From assembly GCA_902705865.1 (NCBI GenBank), contig CACSIO010000045.1, positions 292,917 to 356,916 of the forward strand: a stretch of DNA of 64,000 nt, given 5' to 3'. The notes beneath the pieces were generated by a model that was not told the DNA's origin, searched no databases, and worked only from the letters and a program-made list of their open reading frames with translations. How positions within the stretch are numbered: position 1 is the first letter of the stretch; every line of letters begins with the position of its first letter. Of the stretch, positions 43,738 to 51,968 are shown piece after piece. Both the position numbers and the translations under genes were made by a program. Source of the stretch: BD1-7 clade bacterium (GTDB taxonomy: Bacteria > Pseudomonadota > Gammaproteobacteria > Pseudomonadales > DT-91).

Positions 43738-44244
43738 TTATTGGCCTCTGCGTAGGTCGATAATGTGTTGTTGGTTTGGCATGAAGCCGTTGTTGACCCA
43801 TTCGTTGACGTTGAAGCCTGGGCAGAATTTGGCTGGGTTGTGATCGTTGTGGCCGCTGATGCGTTGCAGATTGGGCAGGTAGTTTTTCAGCGTGACGTAG
43901 AGGTGGCTGAGGCTTTGCCATTGGGCACGGGTGAATTGATCGCGGCCGATCATGCAGATAGCAATGGCGTGTTGGTTCATGCCGTTTTGTGGGCAGTGGG
44001 CGCCGGTTTCGACAAAGGGGCGGCCGGCGACAATGCGGCCGTCGATTTCGATCACGGCGTGGTAGCCGATGTGTTTGAGGTGCGGCTGGTGGTTGGGGGC
44101 GAGTTTTAATTGGCGTTTAAAGCCGAATTGCGGGCCGGCGTGCCAGCGGTCGATGTCTTCGGTGAGATCGGGCCGGCCGTTGGGGGTATCGCTGCAGTGG
44201 ATGACTGCTTCGGTGATGTTGGTGAGTGTGCGTAGGGTGCCCAT
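43738..44244 (-). CDS. N-acetylmuramoyl-L-alanine amidase endolysin
   Basis: 168 residues from ATG 44244 (MGTLRTLTNITEAVIHCSDT), which has GAGG upstream; the ATG at 44274 has none. Amidase_2/PGRP fold: zinc ligands are His in VIHCSDT, His in ISGHNDHNPAKFCPGF (with the downstream Cys), and the substrate-binding IGYHAVIEIDGRIVAGRP. Cleaves the peptide from the glycan for lysis. One recurring late motif lies 59 bases upstream. Confidence 0.93.
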   Translation of the reverse strand: MGTLRTLTNITEAVIHCSDTPNGRPDLTEDIDRWHAGPQFGFKRQLKLAPNHQPHLKHIGYHAVIEIDGRIVAGRPFVETGAHCPQNGMNQHAIAICMIGRDQFTRAQWQSLSHLYVTLKNYLPNLQRISGHNDHNPAKFCPGFNVNEWVNNGFMPNQQHIIDLRRGQ

Positions 44245-44303
44245 CTGTTTGCCTCGTTTGGCGTGATAAACCATGCGGCCAGTTTGGCAGGGTGGTTCTA
44301 ACA

Positions 44304-44328
44304 GATGGATTAAAGGGGTTTAGTTATG
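44304..44328 (-). promoter_or_regulatory. Recurring late motif upstream of the amidase (Plys-like position)
   Basis: Minus strand CATAACTAAACCCCTTTAAT followed by CCATC. Matches the other copies around the TAAA-N4-TTTA core; in this copy TTTAAT could serve as a -10 box. It starts the lysis gene block, as Plys does in Mu. Confidence 0.65.
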
Positions 44329-44353
44329 GAGTGGTTGGGTGTAAGTCGTTTAT

Positions 44354-44378
44354 ATATTCAGTTAGGGAAACTGAATAT
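44354..44378 (-). terminator. Strong hairpin at the end of the lipoprotein gene
   Basis: ATATTCAGTT-AGGGA-AACTGAATAT: ten-base perfect arms, five-base loop, containing the lipoprotein stop codon in its loop. The likely 3' end of the lipoprotein transcript, just upstream of the late lysis motif. No long U-tract. Confidence 0.5.
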
Positions 44379-45021
44379 TACAGTCTGAAAGCCCGAGAAT
44401 ATTGGCATTTTCGACGGCTGATACTGAGATATCTCGTACGATGACAACCATGGGGTGAGGCGCGATATTGTAGCCCTCGATCTGTGTGCAAAGATATTCT
44501 GCGAACCCTTTGCGATCGCTGCCGTCGTCGTTGGCTTGCGCTGCAAGGATGCGTGAGCCGGTGCCGTTGTGGTACCAGATGGCCTTTTCTATTGCTGATT
44601 CGCGTTCGACTGTGTTAATGGCGTTACTAAGCGTGCTTTGATATTCGTCATCGGCGGTGAAATCATTGTTGATTACGAGGGTTTGTTCTTCGGGTTTATA
44701 ACTGCAGCTTGCGTGGTAGAAGGTGGCGTTGGGTAGCTGGATTACTTCTGCTGCGATGGTTAGCTTCCACGGGGTTTGGGTTTTATCGAGCTTGGTGCGT
44801 GCGGGGACGAAGGTCAATTGGCTGTTTGCTGGTAGGGCTTTGGTTAGGGTGGTTTGCCATTGGGGTTGGCATAATTCGTAGAGGTGTTGGCGTTCAGTAG
44901 ACTCTGCCTCTGTTGACTCTTGTTGGTTTGCTATTGATGGGTTCTGAGTTGGTGATTGATTTTCTGATGTGCATGCGGCCAAGGCGATGCTAAGGGTAAT
45001 TGTCGCGGTGTATTTGATCAT
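44362..45021 (-). CDS. Putative outer-envelope lipoprotein (prophage cargo)
   Basis: 219 residues. Signal peptide MIKYTATITLSIALAACTSE with lipobox LAAC (Cys17). The residue after Cys is Thr, so sorting to the outer membrane is likely. A Ser/Glu/Gln-rich linker is followed by an unrecognised domain with four Cys (YELCQPQW, HASCSYKP, EYLCTQIEG, SDCNIQ), which could form disulfides. AAGG precedes the ATG. It is transcribed away from the OLD-like gene and sits between that gene and the lysis block. Lysogenic conversion or superinfection exclusion is conceivable; nothing in the sequence proves it. Confidence 0.75.
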   Translation of the reverse strand: MIKYTATITLSIALAACTSENQSPTQNPSIANQQESTEAESTERQHLYELCQPQWQTTLTKALPANSQLTFVPARTKLDKTQTPWKLTIAAEVIQLPNATFYHASCSYKPEEQTLVINNDFTADDEYQSTLSNAINTVERESAIEKAIWYHNGTGSRILAAQANDDGSDRKGFAEYLCTQIEGYNIAPHPMVVIVRDISVSAVENANILGLSDCNIQFP

Positions 45022-45146
45022 TCCTTTGCTCCAAATTCTAACGCTTTATGTAGTGTTAAAACCATGCGGTCATTGCTTGGTTGAGCTGATACTATATCCG
45101 GAATTGGTGTTTGATTCTTGTTTTGATTGTTAATGGATGATTGGGA

Positions 45147-47177
45147 ATGACAGAGCCGTTGTTTGATGGGATTTGGTCGAGAAAGTTGAGACAAGAGCAC
45201 TATTTTGCTGTTGATGGTAGAGGGTCGTTAGACGCTATATCTGTAAAACGTCTAAATCTATTTGTTGGCGGTAACAATTCGGGGAAAAGCCAATTCCTTA
45301 GACTTTTGTTTACAAGTTTTGAAGAGGACCTCGATGTTCAGATGGATTCGGCTTCACTTAATTTTAATTCGTTGTATTCAGATTGTTTTGAATCTATAGC
45401 CGAAAGATTATCTATTCCCATCGAACAAATAGTTCAGGAGTTGCAGATCGATCTACTTTACAGTGGAAAGCTTGCTCCCGCATCAACTATCTTGGCAGAA
45501 ATAGAGGGTTTTGCGGATCTGCTGCGAAGAGCCGGAAATCCCAAAATGAGCTTTCCAGGTGAAGCTCACTTTCAAAAAATAGTAACGCTGATTAAACGTT
45601 TCTATGACGAAAGAGGGAGTAAGCCGCTTGATGGATTTAATGCTATATGGCCATCAATTCTACATCCTAATGATTTTTACTATATTCCTGTTTTGCGCGG
45701 GATGCGTCCGCTTCTTAAAGATCAAAAAGGAGGCTATGTGATCGCAGAGAATTCGCATGATTGTGATGGTGATTGCTACGAGCATCGGACAGCTTATGAT
45801 TACTTTCAAGGTATACCGCGTAATGGCAAAGGGAAACAAAGGCACGTGGTTTCTGGCTTGCATCTTTATAGAATGCTAACACGGAAACTATTGGGTAAGC
45901 CTGAGGGGCGTAGACTGGTTGCTGAATATGAACGACTACTTGGAAATGAGTTTTTTGAAGGGCAAGTCATTAGCCTCATTCCAGAATATGGTAATGATAC
46001 TGTATCTATAAAGATCGGTGATGAGGAGCAGTTCCCTATCTACAAAGTCGGTGATGGACTACAACAAGCCTTAATTATAACTTCACAGGCGTTTTTTTCT
46101 GAAACACCGACGCTTTTTTTTGTTGAAGAGCCGGAGGTTCATCTCCACCCCGGTTTTCAGAAAAAACTATGTAACTTTCTTCTGGAGCACACGCCACACC
46201 AGTATTTTATGTCTACTCATTCGAACCATGTATTGGACTTAGCGGATTCTCGTGATGATGTGATGATCTATCGTGTGCAAAAAGAGGCTACTACTGATAT
46301 TACGAAGTTTATAGTGAAGGGGGCTAATGGAGATTCTGATGTCCTTAGAGAACTTGGGGTCATGCCTTCGTCTGTTTTTTTGTCAAATTCAACGATTTGG
46401 ATAGAAGGTATAACGGACCGCTTATACTTAAGAGCTTTTCTTGAGTTATTCAAGAGTTGCTTGCCTGAAGGTAGTGAAGAGTTGCAGATGCTCAATGGTT
46501 TATTGGAGAACTACCACTATTCATTTGTTGAGTACCAAGGTTCCAATCTTGGTCATTGGTCTTTTTTGGATGAGGAGGATGAGATTGAACCGCGAATGCT
46601 GGCGATAAAGTCGTGTCCGTCGCCGTTGGTAATCGCCGATGGTGATATTAAGGATAAGGGCGATAGACATGAAATGCTTACTCATGAATTAGATAATGCC
46701 CTAATTACGCTTGATGCTAAAGAGATTGAAAATTTATTGCCATGGGGCCTATTGCAAGACGTTGCTGGGGAAACTATTTCCGATGCAAAGGGACGTTTCT
46801 CGTCTTTGGTTGAGACTGATCATGCGAATGACACTGATGAGTTTAAGCAAGTCGTTAAGGAGTATAAAGATACTGTGATAGATTCTCTTGAAAACCATAG
46901 CGATATGTCGGCGGAAATAAATTCGAGCTCTCTTGGGATAGGCCATCATTTAGATAATGCTTTAGGGTTAGACGATGATAAACTTTTCTTTGCTGATCCT
47001 AGTGGCACTATTTACGGAAAGGTTAAGTTTTGTCGTAAAGCTGTTTCAAGACTCAACTCAGAGACCGAAGAATATGAATTGACGGAACCTGCCAAAGATC
47101 TTTGCCGTGCGATCTATAAGCATATTTTAGAGTCTAACGGTATGAATGCCGACTTAGAATGCTTAAATCGTGATTGA
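45147..47177 (+). CDS. OLD-like AAA ATPase with TOPRIM-type domain (prophage cargo, likely defence)
   Basis: 676 residues. N-terminal SMC/ABC-like ATPase: KRLNLFVGGNNSGKSQF (Walker A near 41-48), PTLFFVEEPEVHLHPGFQKKL (Walker B near 325) and MSTHSNHVLDLAD (H-loop). The C-terminal part has TOPRIM-like IWIEGITDRLYLRAFLEL near 418 and LVIADGDIKDKGD near 494. This is the OLD-nuclease layout of phage-exclusion proteins; no GajB-type helicase or PARIS partner lies next to it. ATG 45147 is preferred to TTG 45141. It is transcribed against the phage genes and is AT-rich relative to them, as expected for a gene expressed from the prophage state. Confidence 0.85.
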   Translation: MTEPLFDGIWSRKLRQEHYFAVDGRGSLDAISVKRLNLFVGGNNSGKSQFLRLLFTSFEEDLDVQMDSASLNFNSLYSDCFESIAERLSIPIEQIVQELQIDLLYSGKLAPASTILAEIEGFADLLRRAGNPKMSFPGEAHFQKIVTLIKRFYDERGSKPLDGFNAIWPSILHPNDFYYIPVLRGMRPLLKDQKGGYVIAENSHDCDGDCYEHRTAYDYFQGIPRNGKGKQRHVVSGLHLYRMLTRKLLGKPEGRRLVAEYERLLGNEFFEGQVISLIPEYGNDTVSIKIGDEEQFPIYKVGDGLQQALIITSQAFFSETPTLFFVEEPEVHLHPGFQKKLCNFLLEHTPHQYFMSTHSNHVLDLADSRDDVMIYRVQKEATTDITKFIVKGANGDSDVLRELGVMPSSVFLSNSTIWIEGITDRLYLRAFLELFKSCLPEGSEELQMLNGLLENYHYSFVEYQGSNLGHWSFLDEEDEIEPRMLAIKSCPSPLVIADGDIKDKGDRHEMLTHELDNALITLDAKEIENLLPWGLLQDVAGETISDAKGRFSSLVETDHANDTDEFKQVVKEYKDTVIDSLENHSDMSAEINSSSLGIGHHLDNALGLDDDKLFFADPSGTIYGKVKFCRKAVSRLNSETEEYELTEPAKDLCRAIYKHILESNGMNADLECLNRD

Positions 47178-47435
47178 TAAGAAGCAAATTTTCGTATCGA
47201 CTACTTTTGCCCATCGGAAAGTCAGGATCTGTCGTGTTGTTTCTCCGATGGCATGAATGTGAACAAAGAATGGCCACTCTTTGTCATAAATGTACGGGCA
47301 TATTCATGGGTCTAATAAAATGGAGAGTAATATCGAATATTTGATTGAAGGATGGTGAAGGGGTGCTGGGTTGGATGCAAAGCTCTATACCTAGAATAAG
47401 TTTAGAGATTTGAATGGAAGTTCTATTGAGTCGTT

Positions 47436-48161
47436 TTAAATGATAGTGGCGCCTTTCCTTTGAGCTCTTTCGACTATAACACTCAGTCTTTCACATTGTT
47501 GTTCTACCTTAGATCCATAATACTCGATAAAATCTTCGTTGCGGGACAATCTGAATTCAATAATTCTTAAAGGAACTTTAAATTGCTCTGCTAGCCTGCC
47601 AGTGATTTCTGAAGGGTTCGATGAATAGATTTTTAGCATATTCTCAGTAATCAGCTCTTTCGGTATAAGAAGCTCAATAGCGCCATAATATGCTGCTTCT
47701 TCGACCTGTCGTGACAGAACATCGTTTTTGATCGGAGTGGTATCGTGAAGTAGGTCCGAGATCAACTGCGTTACTTGGTCTGGTGTAACGGTCGCTGATT
47801 TAGGGATGTGTTCAAGCAAAAGAGTATGGACTAGTTCTTTCGCAACATAGAATCTTCTATGGCAAAAGTTCAAGTTTTCCTTATCAACAAAAATTACAGC
47901 CGTTGCTTGGTAGTGAAAAAGGAAAGACTGAATGTGACAATTTTCGCCTAATGAGAATTCTTCAACTTCAACAGGTTTGTCTAGAATGATGTTAGCCCTG
48001 TTTATAAGGCCTTGAGAAACGGTTTGATTCGGTAGCCAAGAACCTCTGTTCTTTTCCGTTAATTTTATAGGTGGGGCCAGAGGGCTATGTTGAGTTTGGT
48101 AATCTTGCTGGACTGCACGAGAAACCTTAACTGCTGCTTTAATTACATCCTTGAAATCCAC
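47436..48161 (-). CDS. Degenerate ImmA/IrrE-like (M78) protein
   Basis: 241 residues. The M78 fold is recognisable: RRFYVAKELVHTLLLEH where the zinc helix HExxH should be (here K-E-L-V-H, first His lost), then EEAAYYGAIELLIPKELI, the usual E...A...LLMP block, and EITGRLAEQFKVPLRIIEFRL. With a ligand changed, protease activity is doubtful; a binding role is more likely. A 61-residue gene lies 5 bases upstream. The pair sits between Mor and the OLD-like gene. Confidence 0.65.
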   Translation of the reverse strand: MDFKDVIKAAVKVSRAVQQDYQTQHSPLAPPIKLTEKNRGSWLPNQTVSQGLINRANIILDKPVEVEEFSLGENCHIQSFLFHYQATAVIFVDKENLNFCHRRFYVAKELVHTLLLEHIPKSATVTPDQVTQLISDLLHDTTPIKNDVLSRQVEEAAYYGAIELLIPKELITENMLKIYSSNPSEITGRLAEQFKVPLRIIEFRLSRNEDFIEYYGSKVEQQCERLSVIVERAQRKGATII

Positions 48162-48166
48162 AGTGT

Positions 48167-48352
48167 TTAGTAATCCTGAAATGAAGTCGTTTCTTTTCTT
48201 TGATATTGCGCGAAAGCTTCATTCACGATTTGGGCAGACTTTTCTACAGACGCTTCTGCGTCTACAGCTCCCGACATACAAAACTTAACGTCTAACAACC
48301 CTTGCTTTTGCTCTTTAATTAAGAGCTCTTTGAGCTTTTGAGTTTCTGTCAT
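48167..48352 (-). CDS. Small protein, partner of the ImmA-like gene
   Basis: 61 residues from ATG 48352, chosen because AAGGGA lies 5 bases upstream; an earlier in-frame ATG at 48373 lacks a site. Sequence is mostly helical and charged (TETQKLKELLIKEQKQGLLD, then AEASVEKSAQIVNEAFAQYQ). No known domain. Five bases before the next gene, so translated together; could be an antitoxin-like or adaptor partner. Confidence 0.6.
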   Translation of the reverse strand: MTETQKLKELLIKEQKQGLLDVKFCMSGAVDAEASVEKSAQIVNEAFAQYQRKETTSFQDY

Positions 48353-48510
48353 GACTTCCCTTGAAATATGCATGTTTGATCTGTTGATGAGTAATCACAT
48401 AAATACTTAGTCGGTCCGCATGGTACAGCACGATGCATCAGCCAACAAGAAAGTTAGCTGTTTTTTGACCAATTACATCTGTTATGAACGTTATTGCAAG
48501 CAATCCTTCT

Positions 48511-48529
48511 AAAAATAAGGGTTTTACTC
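48511..48529 (-). promoter_or_regulatory. Divergent copy of the late motif downstream of mor (Pm-like position)
   Basis: Minus strand GAGTAAAACCCTTATTTTTA, sharing TAAAACCC-TTATTT with the late copies but one base shorter. It lies in the 269-base gap between mor and the small gene. Mu has its Mor-activated middle promoter Pm at this place. Confidence 0.5.
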
Positions 48530-48621
48530 AACGTTGATTCTGCATTTATCGTACTGAATTTGATTCAGGATAACAGTGGAATCAAGTTATTTCCAACTGT
48601 GAGGCACTATAATGTTTGGCT

Positions 48622-49038
48622 TTATATAAATAGATCATTTTGAAGTCGGTTTTTATTAGCTCGACGTTGCTCTCTTATTATACCGTAAACCCTTACCTCT
48701 GTTAGATCGTATTTTCTAGCGAGCTCTTTGGTGTTTGAACCATCAAAATCTTGCCATATCTGAATATCTCTGACGATCTGCTCAAGGTGCTTCGCTTTGG
48801 GTAGATAGAATTGCATACCGCCAAAGTGCTCAGCCACTGCGAGGGCTAGTTGTAGGCCTTGCCTTTTTGCTGCTTTTTCTTCCTCTCCGTGTTTGAGCCG
48901 TGATGCGGCTAACACGTCAATCAATTCAGACAATGCCTGTGGCCAACCCTTGCGTTGTTCGAGGTCGATGTCGTCGAGGTGTTGGTAGATATCGTCGCTG
49001 TTGATGTCGGTGAACATGTCGTGGTTGTCGTTGTTCAT
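48622..49038 (-). CDS. mor: Mor/C family transcription activator
   Basis: 138 residues (Mu Mor 129). Dimerisation part WPQALSELIDVLAASRLKHG and QGLQLALAVAEHFGGMQFYLPKAKHLE, helix-turn-helix NTKELARKYDLTEVRVYGIIREQR near 103-126. Activates middle or late phage promoters that lack a good -35. I see no second family member (no separate C) in the prophage, so this one may drive all late motifs. Confidence 0.92.
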   Translation of the reverse strand: MNNDNHDMFTDINSDDIYQHLDDIDLEQRKGWPQALSELIDVLAASRLKHGEEEKAAKRQGLQLALAVAEHFGGMQFYLPKAKHLEQIVRDIQIWQDFDGSNTKELARKYDLTEVRVYGIIREQRRANKNRLQNDLFI

Positions 49039-49042
49039 GGCG

Positions 49043-49537
49043 TTATTCCTTTCCCTTTTTTGCGGCGTTAGCTTGTAAACGCTTTTGCCATTGCTTGAGG
49101 CTTTCGAGGATTCGGTTGGTCATGTGTGGGTCGCGTTGTAGCCATTCGAGACTGTCGACGCCGAGGCCGCCATTGAGGCGGCTGGTTTGGCGTTTGACCC
49201 AGGCGAGCAGGGCGGCTTCGCTGGCGTCGGTGATGTTGTTTTGTTGACCGAGGGTGATCCAGAGGGCGCGGATTTTGTCGATTTGTTGGCCGCGGCTTGG
49301 GGGCGATTTCTCGCCCCGGCGTTGGGTGTTGGTGGGTTTGGGTTTGAAGCCTTTGGCTTTCATGGCTTCGTAGACTTGGTAGAGTTCGCCAAATTGCATG
49401 TTGCGGCAGCTGGTTTTGCCGACGGTGTTTTTGAGCAGCGCGCGGTAGGTGTCGTCGTCGAGCGCGAGTTGGCTTTTGGCGATGTGGATTTTGGTGATGA
49501 GTTGGTGGCGTTTGCTGTGGTTTTTGGTGGTGGTCAT
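49043..49537 (-). CDS. Regulatory protein GemA (DUF1018, Mu gp16)
   Basis: 164 residues. Family patterns: ITKIHIAKSQLALDDDTYRALLKNTVGKTSCRNM, then LWITLGQQNNITDASEAALLAWVKRQT and GVDSLEWLQRDPHMTNRILESLKQW. Early-region protein in Mu that affects host gene expression. Overlaps the upstream gene by 4 bases, and mor follows 4 bases later. Confidence 0.9.
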   Translation of the reverse strand: MTTTKNHSKRHQLITKIHIAKSQLALDDDTYRALLKNTVGKTSCRNMQFGELYQVYEAMKAKGFKPKPTNTQRRGEKSPPSRGQQIDKIRALWITLGQQNNITDASEAALLAWVKRQTSRLNGGLGVDSLEWLQRDPHMTNRILESLKQWQKRLQANAAKKGKE

Positions 49538-49983
49538 GCGGCTGCGCCTTTGTTGGGTTGTTCTTGGGTGCCTATTTTTTTTATGCTGAGGCCTTCGAGC
49601 TTTTTGTATTGGCGGATGAGTACGCTGGCTTTGTCGAACCAGGGTTTGTAGTAGGTGGCTGTTTTTTCGAGGTTGGGAAACAGTTGCTTGGTTCGGCGTT
49701 TGCCAAATTGCTTTCGAATCTGTTCGCGTTTCTTTGGGCCGTATAGGCTGACTTTTGCTGGCTTCCAGACTTTGATGGCGATGGGGTTGTAGGCGTCGCT
49801 TTTTTCGTTGGCGTAGCCTGCGTTGATGATGCCGTTGATATAGATGGCTAAGCCGAGCCGGTTTTCGGCGATGCCTTGTTTAGTGATGAGTATTTCGTGC
49901 CCGTCGAGTTGAAACTCGACGCGGCAGTGGAGGTGTTGTAGTTCGGCTTGGATGGCTTGCCATTGTTCGGGGGTGATGGTCAT
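49534..49983 (-). CDS. Conserved early-region protein of Mu-like phages, function unknown
   Basis: 149 residues from ATG 49983 (MTITPEQWQAIQAELQHLHC). Basic protein: SLYGPKKREQIRKQFGKRRTKQLFPNLEKTATYYKPWFDKASVLIRQYKKLEGLSIKKIG. It has no domain I can name; the high Lys/Arg content suggests nucleic acid contact. It lies between DUF3164 and GemA with overlaps or very short gaps. Confidence 0.75.
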   Translation of the reverse strand: MTITPEQWQAIQAELQHLHCRVEFQLDGHEILITKQGIAENRLGLAIYINGIINAGYANEKSDAYNPIAIKVWKPAKVSLYGPKKREQIRKQFGKRRTKQLFPNLEKTATYYKPWFDKASVLIRQYKKLEGLSIKKIGTQEQPNKGAAA

Positions 49984-49985
49984 GG

Positions 49986-50618
49986 TTATTCCTCCACGAG
50001 TACGGATGCGAGGTCTAGGGGAATCATGCGGTAGTTGTCGCTGGTGCCGATGCGTTCGTACACGCGTATATAGGTGGCGGTGTTTGCGATGAAGATGGAT
50101 TCTTTGAGGGCTTCCATGGCGTTTGACCATTCTTGGTCGTCTATCTCTAGGGTGAGTAGGTCGAGAATGGCGGCGGTTTTGAGTTCGCCGTTGCGGTTGG
50201 TTTTGAAGGCGCGATCGACGAGGGCGTGGATGTGTGCGTTGGCGTTGGCTGTCCAGCGGTTGATGCAGGCGAGGATGAGTGTTTTGGCGGCTTCGAGTTC
50301 TTCGCTGAAGGCGAGCCGGTTGGCGACGGTGCGTTGTATTTTGTGTTTGCCGTCGTAGCTGGCGAGGCTGAGGTTGCCTTTTTTGCCGCCGATTTGTGCG
50401 CCGAATCGGTCGGCGGCGATTTCGACGAGGTCGTCGATGTCGTTGAAGGCTTTGGCTTTGAAGTTTTTGAGGGCGGCGTTGATGAGTGTTGCGTCTTGCA
50501 CGAGTTCGTTGACGATTTGGTCGCGCAGTTTGTCTTGTTCGCTTACGTTGTTGATGGGTACGAGGTGGCCGAGTGCGTTTTGCATGTAGCCTTCTGGGAT
50601 GTGGTGTTGTGCGGTCAT
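49986..50618 (-). CDS. DUF3164 family phage protein
   Basis: 210 residues. Signature start HHIPEGYMQNALGHLVPINNVSEQDKLRDQIVNELV, then FGAQIGGKKGNLSLASYDGKHKIQR. Common in the early region of Mu-like phages; function unknown. The stop is 2 bases before the next start. Confidence 0.9.
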   Translation of the reverse strand: MTAQHHIPEGYMQNALGHLVPINNVSEQDKLRDQIVNELVQDATLINAALKNFKAKAFNDIDDLVEIAADRFGAQIGGKKGNLSLASYDGKHKIQRTVANRLAFSEELEAAKTLILACINRWTANANAHIHALVDRAFKTNRNGELKTAAILDLLTLEIDDQEWSNAMEALKESIFIANTATYIRVYERIGTSDNYRMIPLDLASVLVEE

Positions 50619-50619
50619 T

Positions 50620-50916
50620 TTATTGGTTCCTGTTTTTGGTGTTTGCTGAGTTGGGCTTGTTCCATTCGATGACGCAGCCGGCTTCTATGGCGCGCCATAG
50701 GCGTTGGTGTTGTGGGCGCCGGGTGTATGTTTGCGTTTTGAGATCTTCGCAGGCTTCGCTGTATTCGACGCGGATTACGGGGCGGTTGTCGTTGATTTGC
50801 ACATTGCAGATGGTGATGCCTTTTTGAATCAGTTTGAGCATGACGTCTTGCGTTAGTTGGGTTGCTACCGCTATTCGGTAGTTTCGTTCGTTGATGTTTT
50901 GGGTGGTGGCTTCCAT
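50620..50916 (-). CDS. Small early-region protein, unknown function
   Basis: 98 residues from ATG 50916 (MEATTQNINERNYRIAVATQ). Contains a short beta-rich part (ITICNVQINDNRPVIRVEY) and WRAIEAGCVIEWNKP. No named domain. It is spaced by one to four bases from both neighbours, so clearly part of the early operon. Confidence 0.65.
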   Translation of the reverse strand: MEATTQNINERNYRIAVATQLTQDVMLKLIQKGITICNVQINDNRPVIRVEYSEACEDLKTQTYTRRPQHQRLWRAIEAGCVIEWNKPNSANTKNRNQ

Positions 50917-50920
50917 GGGG

Positions 50921-51277
50921 TTAGTCCTTGTTCTTTTGGCTGTGGGGGCATTTTCCGTTGCAGGCACGAAAGAGTTGCACGCGCATTGGGTTTACGTGGT
51001 TGAGGGTTTGTTTTTGGTATTGCAGGCATTTGTTGGTTTCGAGTTCGCCGAGTATGGGGCAGCCGACGGTGTGGCCGAGGTAGGCGCCGCGTACGCGGGT
51101 TTCTAGCTTGGCCATGTCGCCGGGGTATTTGTTGTTGATGGCTTGGCTTATCTGGGTTTTGGATATGCCGAGGGTTTCTGCGACTTTGCGTTGGCCGTGT
51201 TCTTTGCATTTGTCTGCGAGTACGTTGAGCCAGCGTGGTGTTGTGGTGTCGACGGTGATGTTGTTTTGGTTATGCAT
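50921..51277 (-). CDS. Helix-turn-helix early regulator
   Basis: 118 residues. LacI/XRE-like helix-turn-helix EHGQRKVAETLGISKTQISQAINNKYPGD near 26-54. The C-terminal part carries four Cys (VGCPILGELETNKC, ACNGKCPHSQ) that may bind a metal. Overlaps the preceding gene by 8 bases. Likely a DNA-binding accessory regulator; its targets are unknown. Confidence 0.75.
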   Translation of the reverse strand: MHNQNNITVDTTTPRWLNVLADKCKEHGQRKVAETLGISKTQISQAINNKYPGDMAKLETRVRGAYLGHTVGCPILGELETNKCLQYQKQTLNHVNPMRVQLFRACNGKCPHSQKNKD

Positions 51278-51968
51278 CGCAGAGTTCCTCTTGTTGGGTG
51301 TGTTGTGGTGTTGGGCTCCAAATCACTTGCTGTAGATTGGGGTCGTAGACTTGTGTGGTGCTTTGGATTTGTGGCGATTGTGGGCCGGTGTTTTTGCTGG
51401 GTAGTAGGCGGTAGCGTGCGAGGCTTCTTTTACGGCTGTCGCCGCGGGTTGTTCCTGATTTGGTGCGATGCAGGTATCCGGCTTTGTGGAGGTATTTGAT
51501 ATAGGCTTTGGCATTTGCATCACTGACTGTTGTTTGTTCGTTGCTGGATGCGAGCGCGAGTTCTCGATAGTCGAATTCTGAAATTACTTTCATGGTGCGC
51601 CACATGTTTTCGCGGCATTTTCCTTTTTTACTGGGTGTTCCTTTTTGTGTGAGGCGTGGTGCTTCTGTGCCTGTATTTTTTATTAGGGTGTAGCGGAGGT
51701 GTTTGCAGTTTCCGTTGCTTGGGCTTGTGGTTTCTGTTGTTAGGTAGCCTCCAAGGTTTAGGCGGCGGATGTATCCTTTTACTGTTGTGTCGTTGATGTT
51801 TCTCAACTTGTGCTTGGATAACCAGAGGGTTAGTTCTGCGCGTGTGAATGTTTTTAGCGTGCGTATGCCTTCCCAGATGGCGTCTTGGCCGGCTTGTTGG
51901 CTTCCTGGGATATGTGCGGCATTTCGACCTTGTTGGTTGCCTGGTTTTCTTTTCATTCGCTTGGGCAT
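51270..51968 (-). CDS. Tandem winged-helix-like early protein (internal duplication)
   Basis: 232 residues from ATG 51968, which overlaps the MuB stop as TAATG. Basic N-terminus (PKRMKRKPGNQQGRN). Two similar units follow: IWEGIRTLKTFTRAELTLWL...TTVKGYIRRLNLGGYL...LRYTLIKNTGTEAPRL, and MWRTMKVISEFDYRELALAS...ANAKAYIKYLHKAGYL...ARYRLLPSKNTGPQSPQI. Each looks like a winged helix of about 80 residues. I do not recognise a named family. The frame continues upstream inside MuB, but that part is only a shadow. Confidence 0.75.
   Translation of the reverse strand: MPKRMKRKPGNQQGRNAAHIPGSQQAGQDAIWEGIRTLKTFTRAELTLWLSKHKLRNINDTTVKGYIRRLNLGGYLTTETTSPSNGNCKHLRYTLIKNTGTEAPRLTQKGTPSKKGKCRENMWRTMKVISEFDYRELALASSNEQTTVSDANAKAYIKYLHKAGYLHRTKSGTTRGDSRKRSLARYRLLPSKNTGPQSPQIQSTTQVYDPNLQQVIWSPTPQHTQQEELCDA

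Noticed and set aside
47178..47435. Possible gene between the OLD-like and ImmA-like genes
   Set aside because: Convergent 3' ends; no frame of useful length with a start site.
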